Part shown: in pieces, positions 25,048 to 36,200 of the stretch
How positions within the stretch are numbered: the first letter of the stretch is position 1
How the letters are laid out: each line of letters opens with the position of its first letter
From: Sisyra terminalis
Taxonomy: Eukaryota > Arthropoda > Insecta > Neuroptera > Sisyridae
Assembly (NCBI GenBank): GCA_958496175.1
Contig: OY292280.1
Span: 2,046,001-2,110,000, forward strand
Length of the DNA: 64,000 nt
Reading direction: 5' to 3'
The notes under the pieces: generated by a model
The model's input: the letters and a program-made list of their open reading frames with translations, nothing else
What the model was told of the DNA's origin: nothing
Databases searched by the model: none
Translations under genes and position numbers: made by a program

Positions 25048-25640
25048 CAGAGGCTTCTAGTCTTAGTAATACACCAAATAATATTCCTGATGAAACTCCC
25101 AGCAAAGGCTGTTTTGTCCCAGAAAAAAAAACCTGTTCAACTCCGTTGAACTGCTTAGAATTCCATATGAACGTAAAACATCAATTCATGGATGCAAATT
25201 ATTTTCTGGGAGCCCCGGTTCCAGCTTAAATCTTCCAGTGGTACAAAATTCTTATGTTTGGGATCTCTTGATAAAATGGATTAACACTAGACTAATGACT
25301 ACGAAATGAGACTAAATGAGGACACAATGCAGAGGTTTTTAGTGTCAGTATTATGCCAAGTAATATTCCCGATGAAATTCCTCGTAAAGGCCGTTGTTGT
25401 CCCAGAAACAAAAATCTGTTCTTACTACTACTTAGACTTCCTTATGGACGTAAAATATCAATTCTCGGGCTTAAATTTTTTCTGGGAACTCCCGATTCCA
25501 GCTTGAATCTTTCAGTACTACTGCTTCCCAGCGGTACCAAATTCTTATATTTGGGAACTCTTGATAAAATGAGACTCATAAATGAGGCTAAATAAAGACA
25601 CAATGTAGAGGGTTCTAGTATCAGTAATACACCAATTTTA
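25048..25640 (+). repeat. Tandem array with unit of about 280 bp
   Basis: Units begin with GCAGAGG(C/T)TT(C/T)TAGT(C/G)T(T/C)AGTA at about 25048 and 25329, and a third start appears at about 25605. Each contains the CCCAGAAA-AAA-CTGTTC block, GACGTAAAA(C/T)ATCAATTC, TTTCTGGGA(G/A)C and a CTTGATAAAATG end. The copies differ at perhaps a quarter of positions. Not obviously coding; frames are interrupted. Confidence 0.65.
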
Positions 25641-25749
25641 CAGGGAAAAAATATTTTCATATAATTTACAAAGGATTTATATCTAATTGAATTTTTTCGC
25701 TGATTTTGAAAAGAAAATTAATGTTACATTAGTAACATTAGTGTTAATG

Positions 25750-26200
25750 TTTAAAAAAAAGAGAAGATTTGAAATATCATTGGAAAATAATGATTTATTG
25801 GCTATTAACTTGTAAAAATACATTGATAGACTAATAAAATTCCAAAAAATTAAGTCATTTTATAAGATATTATAATAAAAAGGGTTATTTTTTAAACAGG
25901 AAAACCTATAATCACTATCCGGCTTCGGTAAAAAAATCACCAAAACGAATTTTTAGGAAAGGAAAATCGATGTTTATGTATATATAATCAAAAAGAGAAG
26001 AATTGAAAATTTATAGGAAAATTATGATTTATTGGCTATTCTTTTGTAAATGAACATTGATAGACAAATTAAATTCCAAAAATTAAATCATTTTTTGAGG
26101 TATTATAACAAAAAGGGTTATTTAATAAAAAGAAAAACCTAATCACTATTCGACTTCGGTAAAAAAATCACCGAAATGATATTTAGGAAAAAGAAAAGAG
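25750..26200. repeat. Tandem duplication with unit of about 235 bp
   Basis: Two same-orientation copies begin with AAAAGAGAAGA(T/A)TTGAAA at about 25757 and 25991. Both run through ATGATTTATTGGCTATT, ACATTGATAGAC, AAAAAGGGTTATTT and CTTCGGTAAAAAAATCACC, and the start of a third unit follows at about 26195. The array lies 1.1 kb upstream of the Atrophin start codon. Confidence 0.7.
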
Positions 26201-27281
26201 AAGAATTATAACTTTAAATGTAACGTAAAACTTAGTTTTTGTAGTTCCAAAAATCATTAAGTTCCAAAAATTCGATTTTGGTATCATTTTTAATGTTAGT
26301 TGATTATATTAACGAAATAGTTCGATTTGAAATTGGCGCAATTTGTACTAATTGGTTAGATATGGATTTGTAACATAAACGTAACCAAGTTTATCGCTGA
26401 TTTTATGCATTAGTGATATCTGCAACAGTATGAAACAGAAAATATATATCGGCTCGTTAAAAGTACGTTCTAGAGCGTACATATCTGACCTAATGCGCAT
26501 ACTCTGCATTCATATATTTGTGTTGGTGAATATATGTGCAATGCAAATTTGTGGATGTGATACAAAATTTCTTGCAAAACTTACTGCGCATGAGTACAAT
26601 GCGCGGTAATAGAAGATAGCGATTGTTTTCGCGCTCGCTATGTTTCCGACATTTTGTGGTACTAAGATAGGAGAGAATTTGTATTATGTATACATATGTT
26701 ATATATATGGGATTTGTAGGAAACAAAATGTGGTGAATATATTTTAGTTCCCACTTTTTCCACTAGTTTATAAACTAAAATGGCTGATTGTGAAGTGGAT
26801 TGGAGCAAGTGAAGTAAATGGTTTTTAAAAATATTTTATTTTTGTTTTTTTTATGTGAAATTTAGCGATAATTACATTAGAAATGTAATTGTTTGATATT
26901 GAAATGATTGTTTTTTACGATCGGATCGATAAAAGTTGCCGTTTATTTCATATTTTTGGACAAAAATGAATGATATTTTTCAAACAAAAATGTCAGCATC
27001 AGCTTATGTTTACAAATGCAATTACTGTGAACTAATGGAGAATTGCTACGTTTTTTGTGTAACATATACTTGATTTGAGCGGGACAGTTAGTGTGGTTCG
27101 GTTTTTCGGCTATTTTCTCGGCGTTTTTGTTGAATTTTTCGGTAATTTACTTGGTTCCATCTATCGAAATTTACCCAGTGGTGTGACAAAGGCAAAAATA
27201 TTCATTCGAATAAAACGTTTTCCGAATTGTCTAATGTTGCAGCAGTGATGCAAATGGTACTTTCCGAATAAATTGCATAGT
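26200..27281 (+). promoter_or_regulatory. Gug: Atrophin upstream region / likely 5' UTR
   Basis: No other gene lies between the repeats and the Atrophin ATG, so the promoter or 5' UTR exons should be here or further left. I see no convincing TATA box. A weak initiator-like GGACAGTT is at 27082-27089. GC content rises locally at 26560-26650 and 27070-27130. Confidence 0.3.
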
Positions 27282-30200
27282 ATGATGGCTACTTCTGCTC
27301 AAAACGAACTCAGAGTAGGAACAAATAATCATCCCATTAAGGATATATACGTAAGGATTACTGGGATATCACCACCTACTGGATTCATCATTCAATACTT
27401 TTCAGGCTTGTTTACCGGAGTGTAGAACTGGTCCCCGACCACCCTCAACGACACCACCACCCCAAGATCCCAATCAACCCTATAATATAATCGAATCGTC
27501 CTGTGAAGAATTACGATGGGTACCATCAATCGCTGTGGATTCCGATTTACTCATGTATCTGCGTGCAGCCCGCAGTATGGCTGCATTTGCTGGTAACTAC
27601 CGAAAAAATCATCCCTTACCAATCCCACTACCACCCCATAAGGTCCTCTCATCAAAACTTAACGCCAAAAGACGCACTTCAACGCCAACTCGTCTTTACA
27701 ACCGAAGCCGACTTGTTTATATAGTATACACAACTGTCAAAGATACTTTGAAAAAGCATCCAGCTACTAGATAAGTTACTCCTTTATAAAGTATCCGAAG
27801 TTACTTCGAGTATCTAGAAAAAAGAGCTAATAAAACAAACTTAAATACTTATCTTAAGTTACATTTTAAGATACTTTTTCGGTTACTTTGTATACCAAGA
27901 ATATTTTAAATAATTTTTTTGGTAAATTTCAAATCTTTTATTTGAAAATAGATACTAAAAACTCAAAACATATATTACAGATTCCCAAATCCTTCTTTCT
28001 TTGTATACCTAATTTGTATATGTTTTAAGTTTAACCCATTTTTTGAAGTCGATCACGAATAAATATTCGTTTTTAATTATTGTCGATCTTGCCAGTATTA
28101 AATTTGTCCACCCCTGTTGTATACCACGTATGTACTAAGTTTCAAAAGGTAATAGATAAAATTGTTCGATAATCAGATGATAGGCTCATGTCCCTTTTAG
28201 GTCGGTAAAATCTGGCAACATGGCATTTTCTATTTTATTTTTAAATCAATTCGCGAATTAATCGGGTCAAAATGAAAATGTTGTCTCAAAAAAGAAAATT
28301 ATACCATATTTGAATTGAGTTAATGGCTCAAGTGTACTTTAGCACATCCACAATCTGGCAACGTTGCATTTTCGACTTTGTTTTTAATTTAATTCGCAAT
28401 ATTTTCATTAATTCATATTAATATGATATAATTCTCTCTGTTGTGGCTAAATTTTCATTATGGACCGATTTAATCGCGAATTAAATTAAAAACAAAGTCG
28501 AAAATGCAACGTTGCCAGATTGTGGATGTGCTAAAGTTCACTTGAGCCAAAGTTTTTGTTATGAATTCAATACGAAAGAATTCGAATATTTAGTCAGTGA
28601 AAGTGGTGGTTTGGTTGTCCACTAAAATCGATTTGCTCATTGAGTTTCATGTAGATACTTGAAGAATCATTCCATGTAAATTTGGTTGCCTATACACAAG
28701 CATATGGTACTTTTTTTGACCCTTAAGTTTCAACATTACTAACCTTACATCTTGATCAAAAAGTATGCAACTTACGTATTATGCTGTTCTATTTTGACTG
28801 GACTTCTATGTTAGTACAAGGATATCAGTTATGGAAATCCAATAAAAACATAAGGGGCCATCCATAAATTATGTCATACGTTCGGGAAAAGAACGAAGTC
28901 AGAAGCTTTGTAACAAAAAATTTGAATCTGTTGTTATTTGAATTATTTTTTTTTTAAATTATTGTCGTTTTATAATTATTAAGATCTTTAGTGACTCTAG
29001 AGTTAATAACAATCCGTGTATCAAGAAATATTAAAAATTTGCTCGATTCGAGATTCAAACCCACCACCTCTCTGTTTTGGAGCGGTCACTTTGACCCCTC
29101 ATCCACTAAGGCTTATATCAATTGACGTCACATCCAAGGGGGGGTTCAAAAATTGTGACCCCTTGTGACTAGGATGGTGAGGGTTTAAAAAGTCGTAAAA
29201 TTGTTTGTGTCGTAATCAATGAATGGCCCCTGATAAATGGTTTACAGTTTTATGGGGATGTTTAACCGGTCGGCTATTTTAATTTTGGTATTGCTTCAGG
29301 TATGTGTGATGGTGGAAGTCCTGAAGACGGATGTGCAGCAGCAAGTCGAGATCATACCACATTAAACGCTCTACAAGTTGTAAGTGATCCTAAAGCCCCA
29401 CTTGAAAGCTTTATATAGTGGATCTTCACAAAGCGGTCCTCATCCACTGGCCGATCACAAAAATTAAAAGTTTGTTAAATATTTCTGGTGTATGGTGCAA
29501 ATATGTTTCGATAATTCCTTGAATTCCTCAATTTGGTGCTTCATTTTGAATTATCGTTGTAAAAATGGGAGAAAGCTCCATAGAAAATTCGATAATTTAA
29601 CGGTTTTGTAGACCTGGAATTTGAATAGTAAATTGTCATTTCTTTTATGTTTTTGTTATAATTTATAAGAAAATAGGTGATGATCCACCTGTCATCTTAG
29701 TGCCATATGGTTTAGTTGTTTATTTAAATGGTAATTTTGTGGGAAATCTGTCATTTTAGTTGCACGATTCTAACTACGATCCAACTAAAGCTTTGCAAGC
29801 TCTAGTTAAGTGTCCGGTGCCGAAATCTATTGATAAGAAATGGTCAGAAGAGGAAATCAAACGTTTTGTAAAAGGATTACGCCAGTATGGAAAGAACTTT
29901 TTTCGAATAAGAAAAGATTTACTACCCCATAAAGATACGGTAAAAAAGTTGATCAAATTGTCCCAACCGATGACTGTATTCGAGTTTACTTTGTAGCCTG
30001 AATTGGTTGAATTCTACTACTTGTGGAAGAAAACGCCTGGTGCTAATAATTCGCGACCGGCAGGACTATACCGTCGATCCAGTAACGTAAATCGGCGACA
30101 GAACCAACAAGCCGCATCGTTGCGACGAATTCGCAACACGAGAAACACCCGAAACGCTGCCGCTGGTTAGTATCCAAACAGTCACCAAGTGATCACTTAC

Positions 30201-33200
30201 TAGTAACCACTTTCAGGGACAACCGTGGCGGCCAACGGGAACGAAAGTGGCGGTGATTCATCATCGACGAGCAGCGGAGCTCTTAATACTACGAGTGGAG
30301 GCAGTTCATCGAGCAAAGATAAATCACCGGCCATTGGAAACGGAAATTCAATCAAAGATGAAAAAGAAACACAACTCACCACCAATTCCGATAACGAGGA
30401 TCCTAATAATTCCGACGACGAAAGTGACACCCAAAGTAAAAGTGGCAATAAAGGTAGAACTTTCTAACGACCTATCCGGAAACCTTGAAATTCAATTTCG
30501 TTATTTTTTTGCTAGCTTCAATTGTGTCAGCTGATACAACCGACGGAAACGAGGGTGAAGAAACGGAAGAACAAGACAATTCTGGGTCTGGTCGGGTTAT
30601 GCGGACCCGCAAGTCGGTTAAAGAGCAGGTTGGTTCCCTAAAAGACAATCCACACGAAACCATCAATTCTGTAACTTTAACTTTATGAAAACATCCTCAG
30701 AACCCTCAATTTATTTCCCTACTTCCTCTACTGTTAAAAGTTTGGACTGTTAACCTATTGGAATATCCTATTTGGATGTACCAAAATTAACTGATTCAGA
30801 ACTCTGGGGGCCTTGTATACAAATTCTTTGATCCATTCTAGAAAGGTTTGCATGCCTCATAACTATTCCTGGTTCTAATTGTTCAAATCTATTTCTGAGG
30901 TAATTTTTAACTAGAGTCCATTCCAACTTATATCCAGGGATTAGAAGCGCAACTAAGTTCTCGATGTTTTTTTTTTCTTGAAAAAGATGCAACTCTTTAC
31001 CACGACATCGATTGGCAATTATTCCCTGAACATTAAGTAAATGGGATGAAAGAACAAATAGAGGTATCTTAAGAGAATAAAGGGTCTCAGAATGGTAGCT
31101 TCAGGAGTCTCAGTCTTTAACGGTAGCTTTAAATACCCAGAAAATGAACACCCAGATAGTTGGGGTGATCTTCCAATCTATTCCGCTATTTTTCACGGTA
31201 TCCAGCTATCTTCCTTCATAGCAATTTTGGGATCTCTTGAGTTATGTACCAAAGGACGTCAGAGATTGACCCCATGTCCAGATGCAGCTTGATAGCGAAA
31301 AAATTACTACAAATGTATCATTCAAAGTATTGCCCTGGTTTCTTTTCCAGCTATAAAACCAGGTATAAAAGGCGCAACTGTTTTGTTTGAAGAAAATGCA
31401 TTTTTTTGCCGCAAAATCGATTGGCAATTCTATTGACCAACAATAGGAATTTAGTTGTGCTCCTAATTGTTCTGGAAAATAAGATGGTTGCATACCAGTT
31501 TCCGTCTATATTCGATTCAGAATTTCCCCAGAGTGAGGAGATGTTTCTGAAGATAACAATACCCTTTGTTATACAATGTTGTTTTGTGGGTTTTCATAAA
31601 GTTTGGTGGTTTCCAAAGGATTGATTCGTTGATCCTATTCAACTACTAACTCCCATTTCTTTTTTCAGACTGTTCAGCAAAGATCACGTCCTAAACGAGG
31701 TGGAACTGAAACTCCTGAACAACAAGATGATGGTAAAAATAATCAAAAACCTACTTCCAAACAACTTAATAATAACAGATCCAATTCAAATTCTCCCGCT
31801 GATAAAACTGGTAAAAATATACTCCTTAGTACAAAAACAGAACGTTGATTATCTGAACACATATTGGCCATCAAATTCAGATAATTATATGTTAACACTT
31901 TCTTTTTCAAAGGCATTTACTGTTATCTTCCTTTAATACTCTATTGCATGATCTACAGTGGTTTTGTTTTACCTTTTCAGGAAACCAAAGTTTAAATCAG
32001 AAACGAAAGTCAATTACACCGAGCACTAAAGCGGAAACGCCGAATAAAGGACGGAAACGTAACCAGGAAAGTGCTAACAAATTAGATTTAAATAGTGAAA
32101 GTAATAGCACCGATAATACCGATAAAGAGACGAGTTCTAACTCTTCGAAAAAACGTCGTTCCAATGCGGAACGTTCAGAGGTAAAACTATTCAAATTTGG
32201 TAAGCTTCCGTTTCTGATTCTAGAGTTATCTTGTAGAGTCCTTCTGAGAATTTAACAAATGAATCATTTTTGGCAATCGAGGAATCTGATCAAACTGTGG
32301 ATTCGAACACCAATGAAGCCCCAACCGATTCTATACTTATAGACCCTCTTAGTGGTTCTGTAAATGTAAATGCTGAACCCGAAAGTGAAACCGACCAGGC
32401 GAATCTATCGCTAAACGTATCAATAAATCTGACGGAGGATTTGAACAAAGTTCGTAAAAACTTAACAGATTTCGAAACGTTCAACAAACGGGAGAACCCA
32501 CCGAAACTGGAAATCAATCCACCTGTCACTGGAATTAAAACGGAAACCACTTCCACTAAGAGTGAAAAGCCTGCAGCTGCTATTAAAGTCAAAACTGAGA
32601 AGACCCAAAACGCGATTCCGTTGCAAGGTATCAGCTTAGAACCGGTTATCAAAACCGAAATCAAAAAGGAACCACAGGTATCCCCGAATTCCTCTTCTAA
32701 AATCGAATCTCAATTCAACAAGTTTTCACCGGGTGACCCCACCAAACCGGAAGAAATCTTCAAAAATCAACCGAATCAAAACTCGACGGTTCCCTTAATC
32801 CCCAGTACCACTGAACTGATAATCCCGAACATTCAAAGTCTTCAAAAAGAAAAAGACGTTAACATTTCATCGAGATACACAAACATCTCTCCAACTCCTT
32901 CCAACATCTCTCCAACCAATCTAATTAGTTCCGGTCCAATTTCGAAAGATTCCTCCAAAATGGGTCTCAATCTAAACATTAAACCTCCCACTTCCGAACC
33001 GTCAAACATTTCAATATCTTGCAGTATTTTCAATCCGTACAGCCAAAGTCCTTTTACAAATGTGCTAAGTCCGATCCAGTCGCAAGGGTTTCGACAAAAT
33101 AATAATTTCAGTGGTCCTCCACCGACGCCTGTTATTAAATTAGAACCACGCGAATTAACGGTGCGAGAACCTCGTGATATCAATCGAGATTCTCGAGAAA

Positions 33201-36200
33201 TGGGACCCAATGGACGACCGGTTGATTCCCGTTCAGATATGCGCACCGAATTATTACTGCGGGAATCTCGGGGAATTGATGTTGAACGGGAACATCAACG
33301 AGAACCGAATCACAACATGAATTTAAATAGTCCCCGGGATATGAACCGACAAATGCTGGATTCCCATCGGGAGCCAACTCCTGGACGGGGTCCTTCGGAT
33401 ATTTCTCGTGGTTCTGACTCCCGAGATAGTATTGATTCCTCTCCGTACAGTAGAAGTATGGATGCAACAATATACTCGAACTTACCACCCAGTACTCAAC
33501 CACCATTACTTAATATTCCGTCATTAACTGGAAGAAACATTGAAATTCCTGTATCAGCATCGGTGATAAAACTAGAAACTCCTGAAGTTCCGATTTCAAC
33601 TTCGAGTAGTTCCACCCATTCGAAAGAAGCTAACGGGAATTCAGCAGCAGCTCCTCCGCCTCCACCACCTCCACCTCCTCCTCCCATTGTTGGAGGTCAA
33701 CCTCCTTTGCCCAGTCTAATGACAACAGGAAACCTAGTAACAATTGGAGGACCTAGCAGCCAATATGCTTATTCTCCATACGGACCAGTTCATAGTCCAA
33801 AAGGTGAATTTTCCTACAAAGGGTGACTTTCCTATAGTAATCTCTTACTGAAATTTCAGGAATTCCGCACATATCTCAACAAAATGAACCTCAAAATTTG
33901 AAAGTTAAACAAGAAATTACCGACCCACCAACTTTAGGATCAGATCCTTTACAAAGTTTGAAAGAAGTAAAAATTCCTGGATATAATCCTTCAAATGAAC
34001 GTCCTCCATCTAGTAGTAACTATCTCAAATTAGTTTCAATGGGAGTTTTGATTGATGACTTCTTTTCTCCTTTAGGTTTACACACTCATGTATCATCTGC
34101 GTCTGGAGGAAACAATGGTCACTTGTCAGCATCGGGAAGTGATCATGATGGACACACAAGGCAGTCACCTCGAATTCAACAAGAAGTTAAACAAGAGTAT
34201 CCTTCAAACCAGTCCCCAGTTTCCCGAGTTCTTACTAGTTCCGAACTACCACCTTCAAGATTAGATCCATCTCGTGAAAATGATCACTTTTTGTCCCGAT
34301 CCGAGAATATTTCTCCAGGTAAAATAACGAGCAACATTTCGTGGGTTTCCAGTAATGAATATTTTCTTTTAGGTCGCCATGAAAGAAATTCCCAGTATGG
34401 ACATTCGGCAATAAATTTAATAAGTCCTTCTTCATCATCGAAGGAATCTTCTATTAAAGACGTTGCCATCAAATCTGAAACTGCTACGTCGTCGTCTGCG
34501 GCTATGGTGAAATCGGAATCAAATCCAATGATTTCATCGGCAAATATGGGAATGTCATCTTCGTGTGTTCCTGTTATATCGACACCAACGTCCATTCCTG
34601 GCCCCTTGATGCATGTGTCGACCCAACAAAGTCCACTTGGTGGTCCTGGTCCGGGATCCATGTTTGGACCGCCACCTGGCTCTCATTTGGCAGCTCATCA
34701 TATGGCTGCTGCTGCAGCGGCTTCACACCCAGGTTTAATTCATCCTGGTTTATTTGCAGCCGTGGCACAACATCACCACAACCCTTTTGCAGGTTACCCA
34801 GGTAACTAATCTAACTTTAATTAGTAACCTCCAATCTATTTGACTTTTAAATGTTTAGGATACCCAGCAAATTTACCGTATCACACACCATTTGGATACT
34901 CTCCTTATGGTCCTCCTCCTGGAATGGCATCTGGACATCCTCATTCCATTCCGGGGCATCCTGGAGCATTGTTACCGCCGCATTCACAACCATCATCTCG
35001 TCCTCCATATGAAGCAGTGCTGGCATCAAAATCTCAAGGAACTGAACCAACCACGAGTATTACTAGTACAATGCTATCATCTCACCACAGTTCTAGTACT
35101 TCGGTTACTACTCGTCGAGATATGATAGAAGATTCAGAAAATAATCGTCAACATACCAGTGAAACTATTTTAACTAATCACCATACTACGAGTCATCATA
35201 GTTCTGTGCATTCAACGAAAGGTGATCAACAAGCTGGGTATGGTCCAGGATTAACGATTTCCCATAGCACTTCCCAAAGTTCTTCTGCGAGTTTACAGCA
35301 CAAAGTAAATACAACACAAAAATCGGTAATTTCAAGTGGGATAAAAGGGGATAGAAAAGATTGTTATCGTTGTGGTTTTAGGTTCGGACGAGTTCTCCGC
35401 ATACCCTTAGTCAAAGTTCTATAAGTCAACAAACTACTAGTAATTCCACTCATCAGCATATGCATCATCATTCTCAATTGCATCATCATGAAAGACTGAG
35501 TCCTGCACACGCAAATATGATGTCCATGCAACAGCATCGTCAACATATTAGTAAATCCCAGTCGACCCCTAATGCGTCTGCGCAACATCCCTTGATGATT
35601 CAACCACCTAGTTTAGGTGGTCACAATTTAAGTTCAATGAACCTAGGTCCTTCGTCAAGTTCATTGGAAGCCCTTCGGGCTCATGCTGCCCAAGCAGTCC
35701 AGCAACAACAAAGCCAAATGTTACCACCACCTAATTCCCCAGTTGGTCAATCCTGTAAGTTATCTTCTACTTGTAAACTTTATCCGTAGTATAAATCTTC
35801 CTTTCTCTTTCTTCGTTGTAAAGAGATTTGGCAGACTTTCGCATTAATAATTTATAGACTAGTGACCCGTTAGGTTTCATCCTAAGGGAAAGTATTACGG
35901 AAAATGATCAACAGCTTTAACTTCAACGAAGATTTGTTTTTTTCAGCCCATCATCGTCATCATGATGAAATAAAACAAGAACCTAGTGGAAGGTCATCCC
36001 TTTCCCTACTGAATAGTTCTACTGATTCGGAGGCAAGTTTTCAACCCTCCGATGTACAGCAAATCGAGGATGAAATTCCGTCACCCAATCAAATGATTCC
36101 CCGAGGACCATCACCCGAACCGAAAATTGAGGACACCGAATGCCACCGAAGTCAAAGCGCAATGTAAAACCCAATTCCCCTATAAAATTATTTTCAGCTA

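Larger units (their letters stand above)
27282..30165 (+). other. Gug: Exons coding the ELM2-like and SANT domains
   Basis: Exons 1-5. The part from ELRVG through [10 protein letters not shown] to [19 protein letters not shown] and [15 protein letters not shown] matches the ELM2 region that in Atrophin/RERE recruits histone deacetylase. The SANT domain follows, with [34 protein letters not shown] and [15 protein letters not shown]. Exons 2 and 3 are separated by a 1.7-kb intron full of repeats, while the intron between exons 4 and 5 is only 57 nt. Confidence 0.9.

Noticed and set aside
27593..27774. Read-through of Atrophin exon 2 into intron 2
   Set aside because: The splice at 27592 to 29300 restores the conserved ELM2 region; the read-through sequence has no similarity to the family.
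32290..33506. Minus-strand ORFs over Atrophin exon 10
   Set aside because: Opposite-strand shadows of a long coding exon; no splice or composition support.
33496..33687. Minus-strand ORF with a long glycine run
   Set aside because: Antisense shadow of the polyproline-coding stretch in Atrophin exon 10.
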